The position numbers were made by a program, and so were the translations under genes. The notes below the pieces were generated by a model, which saw nothing but the letters and a program-made list of their open reading frames with translations, searched no databases and was not told the DNA's origin. Below are positions 21,126-31,006 of a stretch of DNA of 64,000 bases, in pieces. Source of the DNA: Chondrus crispus (Eukaryota; Rhodophyta; Florideophyceae; Gigartinales; Gigartinaceae); the NCBI RefSeq assembly GCF_000350225.1, contig NW_005179158.1:678158-742157 (forward strand), read 5' to 3'. Position 1 is the stretch's first letter, and each line of letters begins with the position of its first letter.

Positions 21126-23696
21126 ATGAGCCAAGAGCTTGAGACCTCGATCCGCTCCGAAGCGGCGGATCTGAGTCCGACCGCTGTGCAGTCCCCATCC
21201 GCCCCGTCGGGCGACGGCGACGCAGGTCCTCGTGACCGCGAACCGTCGCTCGGATCCTCCGAGGAAAGAGCGGCGGCGATGTTCGAATGCATAGCCGAAT
21301 ACATCGAGGAAGTCCGTACTTCCCTCCGGATCGATGTATCGGACCATGTATACACTCGATGTATGGCCGAACTCTGCTCCCTGCGTGAAGGGAGGTTCGA
21401 TAGAGTGACGCAGTCCTTAGAGAATCTCCGAGCATTGATCGACGAGTTACACTCGCGGATCGTGCTCGTCGAAGACTCCCGTTTCGCCTCGCCCGGACCG
21501 TCCGGGCAAGGTCGCCCTGAGAGGCCGACCTCGGTGAGACGACCCGAGGACCGAACCTCTCCGTCCGCAGAGCAATTGGGTGCATTCGCGCACCTCTCCG
21601 CTGAGCTCGACGCCACTCGTCGGCGTGCTCGTGACATGGAACGTACCATGGCCGAAAGGCTACCCGGTGCCCCCCCGAGAGGGCCCGGTGGTACCGTACC
21701 TCCGAGCGCCGCCGCCCCCGAGGGTTGGCGTCCGACTGGTGCCGCTACCAGTCGGACTGCAGAAAGAAGCCGTCCTCCGATAGACGCGAATTTCGCGTCT
21801 GAGACCCAAGCCTTGCCGGCTATCGTCGGAAGTAGGCGGCAAGTGGACCGCGTATCGTACGCGGACGAACAGGACCGTGGAGGAGCCGCCCGCGGATCCG
21901 GAGAACCGCTGTTCTCCGTCGATCCCCGCTGGGGCGGCTACCCGCCGGCGAGTTACGCCGAGCATCCAGGTCCGGTAGACGTCCGTACGCTACCGGTTAC
22001 CTCCTTCGGCACGCTGGGTCCCGCTGAACCCGGGCTCGAGCCGGTACATACGATGATCCAAGAGTTCAGCGCCGTTGCTGACTATCGTATGTACCGCTTG
22101 GATAACACCTCGAGGCTCGTTACCTCGGGTGACGCGGGACGGATCGCGAAGTACGTCCAACACTGTCGGGGGATCCGTCCCACGATGTGCAGCTTCGACG
22201 GTACCGACCCGATCCAGCTGCTGCCGTTCTTGAAGGATATCCGAATCACCTTCAACGCGCAACACCTGACCGAAGGTGTTGCGGTACGAGTCCTCGCGCA
22301 CTTCCTCGAGCGCGACGCGGAGCGCCTGTATACGAGTTATACGATGCGTGGCCTCCGCGCCGGCCAGCTCCATGACGACGTGAGCTGGCCGGGGCTCGTG
22401 AACCAATTCTTAAAACGCTACCTCACGGACGACGTGTTGGGTGAAGCGTACGACGCTGTCGCTACGGCGCGACAACAACCGCATGAGACGGAAAGCACGT
22501 TTGCTGACCGACTCGAGACTGCCGCGTTCCGATGCACGGCAGTCTTCTCCGAACAGTCCCTCGCACACTACTTCGTGCGGGGACTTGCACCGGCAACCCG
22601 TGCCGCAGTATCTGAAACTGTGCAAAGGCTGCCAGGCAGTCAGAAGACCGATCTTCCGACCATCCGCCGTATCGCCACGGCGGAAGGTACAACGTACCGC
22701 GCCCGGCGCGGTTTACCTCTGCCGTATTCGAAACCGGCAGGGAAGGCTGGCAGGACTACGAAGTCCGCCGCGACAAGTTCGCCCGCCTCGACCCTCCATA
22801 TCGGGGAGGATGAGTGGCAGGCCGACCCTGTCCTCATTACGCAAGGAGCAGGGCCCGTGGGGGCACGAACCCCTTCACCGATGTCGACCGGAACGACATC
22901 GAGTTACGCGACCGCCTTCGCGGCCACTCCAAGAGTGGCAAGGGGTACGGACCCCCGGGTCGCAGAGCTCGACATATCGAGCCGAGATGCAGGAGGCGAA
23001 GCGCCTCGCGTGCCCCTCCTCACCGATGAGGAGGCGCGGCACGCGGCGACTTTCGCCTCAACGGACGGCAGCGCGTACGTGTGCTGGCTATGCCGTACGT
23101 ACGAGCATGCCATGTACGCGTGCCCGTTCCTGTTGCCGGAACAACGAATGTTCACGGCGTACAGGAACTACCGCTACCAGATGGAGACGCGCCCCGGTGC
23201 GCGCAATCTCCTCCGGCAAGCGGTGGGCGAGGGCCGTCCTCCGCGTCAAGGTTTCCCGAACCGAACGGGTGGGGGCGCACGCTTCGCCCCCCGTGGAGGC
23301 GGGTACCGTCGTAACGAAGTCGATCGTCGGGATCGGCCCGCCTATCGCCAGGCGGACACAAGGTACCCCCGACAAGGAGAAAGAGGGGACCGAGACCGTT
23401 CTCGGTTACCCCAACAGGTACAAAATGCGATAATGTACCTGCAAGACTGGGTAGAGGATCCGTACCCTCTACCCACGAAGGGTCACGAAGGAGAGCCGAC
23501 TCGCTTCGTCCCCCATATCCTGCGACGACCGGACGCCGCAGGTCAAGGCCCGGAAGTACCGGAGTACCTCGCCAAGGCCGCCGAGTCACAGTGGAGGAAT
23601 CGTCCCGAGCCACGCGACCGGCTACCGGAAGACGACCTGGCCGTCGATAGCCAGGAGGTTAGCTCCGATAGCACGGGTAGTTCGAAAAAAGGGTAA
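21126..23696 (+). CDS. gag: Element 2 Gag, 856 aa, looks whole
   Basis: This Gag has an acidic N-terminal half with likely coiled coil (residues ~55-170), a Pro/Arg-rich linker and a capsid-like region at about 340-500 (PIQLLPFLKDIRITFNAQHL). A CCHC knuckle at about 655 reads CWLCRTYEHAMYAC. The C-terminus is Arg/Gly-rich and basic, as expected for nucleic-acid binding. The start was chosen at the first Met after the primer site. Only the gene plan and knuckle are shared with Element 1 Gag by eye. Pol begins about 140 bases downstream after a hairpin cluster. Confidence 0.88.
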   Translation: MSQELETSIRSEAADLSPTAVQSPSAPSGDGDAGPRDREPSLGSSEERAAAMFECIAEYIEEVRTSLRIDVSDHVYTRCMAELCSLREGRFDRVTQSLENLRALIDELHSRIVLVEDSRFASPGPSGQGRPERPTSVRRPEDRTSPSAEQLGAFAHLSAELDATRRRARDMERTMAERLPGAPPRGPGGTVPPSAAAPEGWRPTGAATSRTAERSRPPIDANFASETQALPAIVGSRRQVDRVSYADEQDRGGAARGSGEPLFSVDPRWGGYPPASYAEHPGPVDVRTLPVTSFGTLGPAEPGLEPVHTMIQEFSAVADYRMYRLDNTSRLVTSGDAGRIAKYVQHCRGIRPTMCSFDGTDPIQLLPFLKDIRITFNAQHLTEGVAVRVLAHFLERDAERLYTSYTMRGLRAGQLHDDVSWPGLVNQFLKRYLTDDVLGEAYDAVATARQQPHETESTFADRLETAAFRCTAVFSEQSLAHYFVRGLAPATRAAVSETVQRLPGSQKTDLPTIRRIATAEGTTYRARRGLPLPYSKPAGKAGRTTKSAATSSPASTLHIGEDEWQADPVLITQGAGPVGARTPSPMSTGTTSSYATAFAATPRVARGTDPRVAELDISSRDAGGEAPRVPLLTDEEARHAATFASTDGSAYVCWLCRTYEHAMYACPFLLPEQRMFTAYRNYRYQMETRPGARNLLRQAVGEGRPPRQGFPNRTGGGARFAPRGGGYRRNEVDRRDRPAYRQADTRYPRQGERGDRDRSRLPQQVQNAIMYLQDWVEDPYPLPTKGHEGEPTRFVPHILRRPDAAGQGPEVPEYLAKAAESQWRNRPEPRDRLPEDDLAVDSQEVSSDSTGSSKKG

Positions 23697-23851
23697 AGAC
23701 GGTTACGTACACGCGGTCGCGTGAGCCGTCTTTTCCCCACGAACTAGACCCGACCCCGCGTGCTCGCCAAGGACACGGGGGGTATTGTCCGATAATACAT
23801 CCCCCGCTTCCGGAGGCGGGCACGGGAGCTCCTGTAATGCCGATACAGGAG
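23697..23851 (+). promoter_or_regulatory. Gag-pol junction hairpin cluster of Element 2
   Basis: Four inverted repeats follow the gag end: 23697-23731 (AGACGG/CCGTCT plus inner pairing), 23782-23798 (GTATT/AATAC), 23803-23820 (CCCGC/GCGGG around TCCGGA) and 23829-23851 (CTCCTGTA/TACAGGAG). The first Met codon of pol (23837) sits in the loop of the last one. Such structure could control pol translation by read-through, reinitiation or another route. The mechanism is inference. Confidence 0.5.
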
Positions 23852-25411
23852 GGAGCGCACGTCGAGGCCTCCGAAGGCCCGACGTTAGGAGAACAAGACA
23901 CCGGGACAGCCGACGTCCCGGTGAGGCGTAACGATGGCGACGGGGGCAACGAGGACCGAAAAGATTCGGTCGACCCCCTGCCTCCCACGAGCCCAAGGTT
24001 GCCGGAGAAAGGTCCGTGTCGTACGGACTCGAGTAATCCGAGGGGCGCCACTGATCCGCGGACGCCCCAAGGAAGGGGGAGAAGGAAACGCAAGCGGGGC
24101 CAGCACCGAAATCGAGGGCCCCGGCGGAACGACCTCACCGATAAGGTCGCCCCGAAGGTTGTCGACGGCGTCGTTTGCCTTCTGACGTCGAAGATCTACA
24201 ACGTCCTCGGCTCGATAGCCACAGAGGGAAATGCATTTAAACCCCGCACTATCGCCGTTGATACGTGCTCGGGGTATAATCTGGTGAGGAAGGCCGACCT
24301 TCCCCCCGATTGGACGCGTTACGTCGTGCACGACGCACCTCTGCCACGATTGGCAGGCGCGAATAGCAACCCCCTCAAGCTTTCGGCCGTGGTCCGCCTG
24401 GCGGTGCGGTTGAGGAACACGGTGTTCCGAATTCCGTTCGTAGTCGCAGACCAGCTCGCCGTGCCGGTCCTTCTCGGCACGGCCTTCATCGATACGCACG
24501 TGCCATGTATCGACATCGAAGCTCAACAAATGGAGCTACGCCAAGGCGGTTCTGTCGCCATCGTTGACGGAAAGGGGGAGTCGACGCCCCCTACCAGGCC
24601 ACACGGGCGACACACGGGTCGGCCAGACGTACGCGAGGAGGCCCCGCAAGCGATCCGAATCGCCCGCTGGGTTACCATCCCGACGATGTCACAAGCCCGC
24701 GTGCGTGTGACAACCGCGGGGAGGGGCCTCGTGTTCCTGGAACCCAAGCCCTCACTCCAACACCGACATGGAGTGAGGCTGACGAATGGCGTCGCGGAGG
24801 TCCTACCGAATCAGACCTTCGACGTCATCGTCGCGAATTTCTCACGACGAGAAAGAAGGCTTCCGAAGCACACCGTCGTGGGATACGCGAAGCGCAACCC
24901 TCTCGCGATCCTCACTCCCGAACGTAAGGTCGCCGAGGGGATCGCGCACGCGCTACACCTGACCGACTTGACCGATCAAGTCGGTGGGGTAGGAGTTGGC
25001 CGATCCAACTCCGACGATGAGACCACCGCCGGGGGCAGGGGGGTCGACTCGGTCGAACGGTCACCTTTATGCCAACCGACGGCGAGGGGTACTGTACTCC
25101 CCCAGCAGGAGGATCCCGACAATCCACCGACGGATTGGGAAAAAGAGATCGACCTGTCATACATCGACGATGACAAGCTCCGTGGCCACGTACTCGAGAT
25201 GCTCCGTAAGCACTCGAGTCTGTGGAGCGGTGCGCTTGGAACGATCCAAGCCACGGAGCACCGCATTCCTCTCGAACCGGGAACGAAACCGATTCGTTCT
25301 ATGCCCTATCGGAAGGGCCCGGCCATGCGCGAAATGGTCGCGAAGGAGGTCAACAAGATGTTGAACGCAGGGGTTATCGAACCCGTGAGCACCGAGTGGG
25401 CGTCCCCCGTG
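23837..25411 (+). pseudogene. pol: Element 2 pol, 5' part (protease to start of RT)
   Basis: After a basic, low-complexity leader, an aspartic-protease-like segment spans about 24170-24540 (core VDTCSGYNLVRKADLPPDW and PVLLGTAFID). A linker follows, and then the N-terminal RT region (GTKPIRSMPYRKGPAMREMV, AGVIEPVSTEWASP). Homology with Element 3 pol is high up to the very base where the CMC transposon begins. Expression of the full polyprotein is therefore interrupted by that insertion. Confidence 0.88.
25409..25411. repeat. Target site duplication of the CMC transposon (GTG)
   Basis: GTG occurs at 25409-25411 and again at 39892-39894. The undisturbed equivalent in Element 3 pol has a single such step, CCCCCGTGGTGCTCG on its coding strand near 63500-63514, so the three bases were duplicated on insertion. 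Confidence 0.85.
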
Positions 25412-25424
25412 CCCTAGCAGAAAT
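25412..25424 (+). repeat. CMC transposon left terminal inverted repeat
   Basis: CCCTAGCAGAAAT matches the complement of 39879-39891 at all 13 positions. The match stops immediately afterwards. Confidence 0.92.
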
Positions 25425-25760
25425 TAAATACAATAAATGGTCGATTGTGGTCATCTACGGGTTCATAATTGATCAACAGTGCATTGAATTGTCCACTACG
25501 GGTCCCCTTGTATGGGCGCGATCCCTGTTTCGCCCCACCAGTTTCTGTGCATAGTTGGCCAATGGTCCATCGGGAACGCCATTCCTGACCATTTATTTTG
25601 TTCATCGATTGGCACTGACCATTCTCCAATTTTTGAGAACCATTTATTTTTGGCCAGGTGCCCGGACTGACCAATGCGACGCGTAGACGACCACTTGTGT
25701 CCCTGGGCAACGTTACCAGCAATGGTTCATGAGTGGGACGGAGAACGGGTTAGGGAGTTT
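25425..25760. repeat. CMC left subterminal region with TGGTC/GACCA motifs
   Basis: At least six TGGTC or GACCA pentamers in both orientations lie in this region, often extended to CCAATGGTCC or TGACCAAT. There is no gene. In En/Spm elements comparable repeats bind the second element-encoded protein. Confidence 0.7.
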
Positions 25761-25771
25761 TAATTGCGATG

Positions 25772-26427
25772 AATCTAGAGGGTGATGGGCTGGGTGAGGG
25801 AGCGCAGCGTGGCCTTGGCTATGGAGTAGGCCGAGCTCAGCGTGGCCTTGATGCTCTGCTTGCCCCCCCACATGAAGCCGATGTTGACGATGCTGCCGCC
25901 CGCGCCGCGCGAGAGCATGTGCTTGGCGACGGCTTGCGTGGCGAAGTAGGTGGCGCGGTTGAGGCCGTGGTACAACTGCGCGCGAGAGAAGCGAAGCGTT
26001 GGTGGACATGACAAATTTGTGAGTACGGTGGCGTATCGTGGAAAGAGGGAGGTGAGTGCAGGAGGGTTCAGGCGGACTTACATCGTAGTTTTCTTCCGTG
26101 CAATTGACGAAAGGCTTCGGGCGAAAGATGCCGGTGGAATTGATGAGATAGATAATGCTGGCGTCGTTGGGCATATTCTCAATGCGTGGGATGAGAGTTT
26201 TGGTGAAGTCGCCGCAGTTTGGCCAAGTCGACGAGGCAGGCGTCGACAACAACGTCCTTGGCGGCATGCTCTTGCAGAAGACGCTGAGCGTCGACGAGAC
26301 GGGCCTCATTGCGGGAAGCGGGGATGAAGGAGACGCCGCGACGCACAGCGAGACGGGCACAGATCAGGCCGATGCCGGAGCTGCCGCCGGTGGGTAGAGC
26401 GGTGGGACGAGGGGTGGTGGGCTTCAT
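25772..26427 (-). pseudogene. Captured fragment of a short-chain dehydrogenase/reductase gene
   Basis: On the minus strand from ATG 26427 the product begins MKPTTPRPTALPTGGSSGIG, the TGxxxGIG cofactor-binding motif of classical SDR enzymes. Further blocks are PNDASIIYLINSTGIFRPKP, RGAGGSIVNIGFMWGG and the active-site YSIAK (YxxxK). A spliceosomal-type intron lies near 25980-26079 (GTAAGT...GCGCGCAG). It separates EENYD from LYHGLNRATYF, and removal keeps the family alignment. A frame change lies near 26200-26220, and the last third of the family is missing after TQPITL. It is therefore a broken genomic copy. Substrate is unknown. Confidence 0.8.
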
Positions 26428-26519
26428 TACTGGTTGTGAGGCGGGGTTGGGGTGAGTGATAGAGATGAGTGAAGTGAGAGGTGTAGATGCATCGTGACTG
26501 TGTGCGGACAAGTGAGGGG

Positions 26520-26529
26520 GTATTTATAG
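26520..26529 (-). promoter_or_regulatory. Candidate TATA box of the captured SDR gene
   Basis: On the minus strand TATAAATA lies about 95 bases before the SDR start codon. Its presence suggests the promoter region was captured together with the gene. Confidence 0.45.
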
Positions 26530-27524
26530 ACGGAGGAAAGGGAGGAAGGGGGCGACGAGGGGAGGGGAAGGGGGGATGTGTGCATGGTGGGAGCAAGGAC
26601 GGGTTGAGATCGTTTCTCTCTGGGCCATGGGGAAAAGAGGGAGGAGATGCAGGGAAGTTCTTGTGAGGGTGGTCGAAAGAAGACGGAGTACGGGATGCTG
26701 TAGGCGGAGGGAAGGAAACAGGGCAGGGCAATTGATTGCGGAGTCAGGCGACTTTATTGAATGTGTGACGCGCGTGAGAGTCAGGTGGCGCTTGTCTCCT
26801 TACGCCGACGTCCGTGCCCTACGCTGCACCATCTTTCCCCTAAATTACGCACTCCATGCGTGTAAACAGATGCCTCTGCTGTTTCCACATAAGTTGTTAA
26901 GTCCTACATGCTGCAACATATGTACATCGCACTTGCTCCACTGCCGCTGTGCATCTCTACAATGCGCTGTCTTCCTTCTTACAGAATACTTTATTTAGAG
27001 AAGTCGTGAGTCCAGAGTCTTCGACCCACACCCCCCCATCGCCAATCTTCCTCAAACACTACCCCCAGAACGTATTTCTCATGTCCCCTACAGACCGACT
27101 TCCGAACCCAAGGCAGTGGTGTATTACACCCGCTAAGCAGTACAGATATAGCTCTGAGCAGTTCACTCAAACCGCTCCCCAAGCCCTTCGCACGATGCCC
27201 GATGATCTCGACCTCCTCTGCTCTAGCACGCATTTATCGTTGCTGAACATGCGTCGGCCTCCTCCTGTGCGACTACACCATCTCCCCCTGTCCACCACGT
27301 TTCCCCTCTCCCTCCCATCAATATCCTCCCCCCTATCGAGCATCATCAGATCCCTTCCCATCGTCCGCCCAGTCATGCCCGTCTCCAATGGCGATGCGCC
27401 TTCGCGACCCTTGTCCAAAGCTCGCGTCTTGATCACCATGGCCCAGTCCAATGCTGAGATTCACATGGAGATCCGTCTTGCGCAGGGCGACCGTCGCAAT
27501 TTTTACTCACACAGGCACCCATGT
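26530..27524. other. CMC cargo region without recognised gene
   Basis: About 1 kb between the SDR fragment and the next open frame. A plus-strand frame at 26949-27539 is open for 196 aa but is Ser/Pro/Leu-rich and resembles nothing I know. It may be promoter or remnant DNA. Confidence 0.4.
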
Positions 27525-27827
27525 TCAAGCATAAGATGACGACTGCCGTCGGTTCGAGAAGACTCGGTTGACGCTCTTTTGCAGTCCTATTTTTCGCAGA
27601 CTTGTAAAATCAATCGTTGGGTCTTGAGCTGCTCCGTTCCCCGCCAAGTCCGTTTTCAATATCCGTGTACTGCCCGAAGAATGCCTCAACGTTCGCCTCT
27701 TCTGAGATTTATGCGTTTCTGCGCTCTCCTCCATCTCCTCCGGAGACAGCATCTCCGCTCGCAAGCCAAGGATCCTTCGATCATCCGCGTCAACGACAGA
27801 CTCCGAGGTGCTGTCACCGATAGACAT
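27525..27827 (-). CDS. Unrecognised short ORF in CMC cargo
   Basis: A 100-aa frame (MSIGDSTSESVVDADDRRIL at the start) with an acidic N-terminal half (EMLSPEEMEESAETHKSQ) and a basic end. Its composition looks like protein rather than noise, and it could be an exon of a captured gene. I recognise no family. The opposite strand is also partly open, so confidence is low. Confidence 0.25.
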   Translation of the reverse strand: MSIGDSTSESVVDADDRRILGLRAEMLSPEEMEESAETHKSQKRRTLRHSSGSTRILKTDLAGNGAAQDPTIDFTSLRKIGLQKSVNRVFSNRRQSSSYA

Positions 27828-28071
27828 GCGAAGGATGTTTCGTGATACTTGAAAGAACGAAGCAGCGGTACCACCACAGCGATAAATTGATAAAGAAAAG
27901 AGAACACAAGGACACAGGCTGTACGACGAAGAGCTGCGAGAAATGGCTCGAAGCGATCATTCTTGGGGGTACTTTGACACTTGTGTGTGCTAAGTAGCTG
28001 TGACAACGATATGGTGCCACACTCCTATCGTGCCGGATCGACGTCAGCGCACTCGTCAGGGCCTACCCATG

Positions 28072-28242
28072 ATCGAGTGGTATGATAGCACCGCCTCTGC
28101 GCATAAGGACAGCCTGCAGAAGGTCCTTCACCGCCTCAACCGCGCAGCCCCCTTCTTGGATATCGCAAACTTCGAGAGGCAGATCGCCGATACCTTCGGT
28201 GATGGCGCCGTCCCGGGGCCGACACAGGAGGCGTTGACGTGA
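28072..28242 (+). CDS. Unrecognised short ORF in CMC cargo
   Basis: A 57-aa frame beginning MIEWYDSTASAHKDSLQ, amphipathic and helix-like (VLHRLNRAAPFLDIANFERQ). It could be a remnant exon. No family is recognised, and no upstream or downstream exon is evident. Confidence 0.2.
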   Translation: MEWYDSTASAHKDSLQKVLHRLNRAAPFLDIANFERQIADTFGDGAVPGPTQEALT

Positions 28243-29134
28243 CGCAGACGCAGATTTGTACCATGAGGATGAGGACGCTTGACCGGGAGGCCGCCCCACA
28301 CATGCGCGTAGCGATTGCGAAAATGACGGTGCCCTTCTACGGTGGGGGCGGCTGAACTTGGTGTAGCGCAGTCGAAACTACATGACAAATCTACAAGTTG
28401 GAAGCTGTACCGTCGAACATACTCATGAATGGCATTCTCAGATTTGAAATTTTGAAACGGTCACTAATTAAGCCAAATGAAAAACTCAACTTCTTGAGGC
28501 ACGGCATTTTTGTATATAAGCCGTATTTCTGCTCTCTGGCAGGCACAGATCCTTTCTTTCTCTTCCTTGGGGCCGTTGTGGGGCTGATCACCCTCCAGCG
28601 CAGTAGTAGCGGCTGCGGCCTCCCCTTCTCCGTCGCAGTGGCCGGTCCTGTCTCCTCTTCCGAGCGCTTTGTGCCAGCGTGTACCGAGCTGCAAGGCTCG
28701 GGTGGTAGCTTATTAGTCGGGGCGCCCAACCGCGACCCGTTGGCAACAGCATCTAACTGTTCTTTAAAATTAGAAAAACGGCCCGTGATTTTGGAAGAGG
28801 GGGCGCTTAGTGTGTGCCTAGGGTCCGTGAGGCCCAACTCTTCGGATAAAGGAGGGCCAACATTTGTACACGTGTCCACGTGTATACTACCGGCAATTTT
28901 TGTAAACCTTCTTTTCCCCCCGCACGCCTCCGCCTTTACCACATTTCCTTCGCCCATCCTCGCCCTTCCTTGCTGGACCCTCTCCTTCATTTCACATTTA
29001 TCCCTCCTCCCCTTCTTCTCTCTCCCCTCTTCTCTTTTTCGATTCCCCTCCTCCCTGCCCATCCTTTCACCGCCCTGTCCATGTGATCACCCCATTCGCT
29101 CCACTTTCATCCCCTCCGCTGTGTACGGCACCAC
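28243..29134. other. CMC cargo intergenic DNA upstream of the TPS fragment
   Basis: About 0.9 kb with no convincing gene. A 290-aa plus-strand frame crosses it but is low in complexity and largely C/T-rich. The pyrimidine-rich part (28905-29090) with an ACACGTGTCCACGTGT motif at 28868-28884 may be the old promoter of the trehalose gene. Confidence 0.4.
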
Positions 29135-30770
29135 ATGGTCGATGTGGGATCCGCGCGTTGTCGTCGCTTTGCGAACGCCCTCCGGGCCCTGGATGTGCAT
29201 CAATATCTGCTGCACGACAGCGAGGCAACGCTCCCCACGCGTCCCTTCCCCGCGTCAAGCACGACCCTGATCTTGTCGCCCTCGCTGGGCTCTTCGGACG
29301 ACCTCGATGACCTGGACGACCTCTCCGCCAAGCCCACGGAAGCAGAGATCTAATCCCAGATCGACCGCCTCCATCTCGAGCTCAAATCCGTCCGCAGTGA
29401 TGCTGCCAAGCCCGACGACGACGCACAGGATGCCACACCGTCCACTCCAGCACTGGTAGCAGGTCGTATATAAATCTTGAGGGCCTCCCGCAGCATGGCG
29501 CCACCAGCCCCCGCTTCATCGTCGTGTCCAGCCGAGTCCCTCACCACACAAAGTCATAAACTTCCGAAATCTGTTGTCCAACCATCTTGCATGGACGGAG
29601 AATATCTTACTCGTTCAAATTGGCGTCCCGTCCCGAACGGAGATTAATGAATACAAGAAGCTCATCCGCCAGACAAACGAACTCGTGGGCCGTATCAATG
29701 CTCAATACGGGAATGTTTAGTACGCCCCCATTGTGTTTATTAATCAGTCGGTCAAATTTGACGAGCTATGTGCCTTGTATACGGTTGCAGATGTGGCGGT
29801 TGTCACCTCAATACGAGACGGCATGAATCTTTTTTCGTATGAGTACGTCTTATCTCAACAGAAGCATCACTGCTTCCTTGGTACTGTCGGGATTAGCTTC
29901 TTTGGTGCTGTCCGAGTTTGCGGGTTCTGCCGAATCGCTCTCTTCTGCGATATGCGTCAACCCGTGGAACATCGAGGAGCTTGCCAATGCTATGCATGAA
30001 GCAGTACTTGTTCCCAAGAGGGAACGAGCTCTCAATCATTGCAATTTGTGTCATTATGTGACCAAGCATACTGTAGCGCTCTGGGCTCGGTCTTTTGTTA
30101 GTGAGTCACAAAAAATTGAGACAGATGAAAGTGCAAGATATGCACAAACCGAGGCAATCCGTACTGCGCGTTTCGTTGGATGTCATTCCAGATATGCGTA
30201 CAAGGACCAAAAGATTGTTTCTACTCGAATATGAAGGCACACTTTGTGCGCCTGTCTCCCTCACTGATCTCGATTTCCCAGCACTGTCCGTAATAAGGTT
30301 CTTGCTGAGGCTCTCTTCACATCCTGGCAACTTTGTATATATCCTTTGTGGTCGGTCGAAGGACACGTTGGACAGCTTTTTGGGTGACCTCGGTTTCGAT
30401 CTCGTGTCGCAACACAGATATGATTATCGATACCCACGCTCGACGAATTAGGAGTCCCTCATGACGGTCAATGATACGTCATGGAGACCCAGTGTCGTAC
30501 CTATTTTGCAACGCTTTAGGGAGAGGAGACAAGGGCTGCATTTGGAGGCCAAGGACAACATTGTGACGTGGCATTTCTGGGATGCCCGATGTTTTGCTCG
30601 TGGCAGGTCAAGGTATTACAATTTTTGTTGGCAGAGACTTCTATGAAGTTGCCGATGGATGTTATTTCTGGCCACAAGTTTTTGAATTGCGCCCCGTAGG
30701 TTTGTTCCGGGTGAACGCTGTGCAAAGAATCCTTTCTCAACCGTCGGCTTTCTCTGTTACAAATTGGTAG
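29135..30770 (+). pseudogene. Captured, degraded class II trehalose-6-phosphate synthase/phosphatase gene
   Basis: Blocks of a GT20 trehalose-6-phosphate synthase are visible: RFIVVSSRVP (29512-29541), then LVQIGVPSRTEINEYKKLIR, APIVFINQSVKFDELCALYT, VADVAVVTSIRDGMNLFSYE, SEFAGSAESL and VNPWNIEELANAMHEA. A phosphatase (HAD) part follows: RLFLLEYEGTL (a DYDGTL-like motif), SSHPGNFVYILCGRS, TWHFWDA and FELRPVGLFRVNAVQRIL. Between RFIVVSSRVP and the second block about 250 residues of the normal GT20 domain are missing. Several stops and frame changes lie along the rest. An N-terminal Asp-rich stretch from 29135 probably belongs to it. Trehalose-6-phosphate enzymes act in the cytosol in stress and sugar signalling, but this copy cannot make one. 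Confidence 0.8.
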
Positions 30771-31006
30771 GCATCACGAAACAATGGGGCGATTGTAATG
30801 AACAGCAAGCACCTTACTGGATGTCGCAGCGTATCTTATGTGTACACACTAACAGCGACGTATGCATTTTCGCCAAGAGAGTGGATGCGTAGGAGTGAAG
30901 CTATAAACTCTACTCGTCACTTTCAAACAACATGCTCCTTTTCCGAGCAGCCTTCTGTCCTTTCGTCTCCGTCCTTGCGTGTTTCATCTGACGCTCTTCA
31001 GACACA

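Noticed and set aside
22441-23433. 330-aa alternative frame inside Element 2 gag
   Set aside because: It is Arg/Ser/Pro-rich and open because of GC content. The overlapping Gag frame has the capsid region and zinc knuckle.
28398-29270. 290-aa plus-strand frame in CMC cargo
   Set aside because: It is low complexity, rich in Ser/Pro/Leu/Phe from C/T-rich DNA, overlaps the start of the TPS remnant in another frame and resembles no family.
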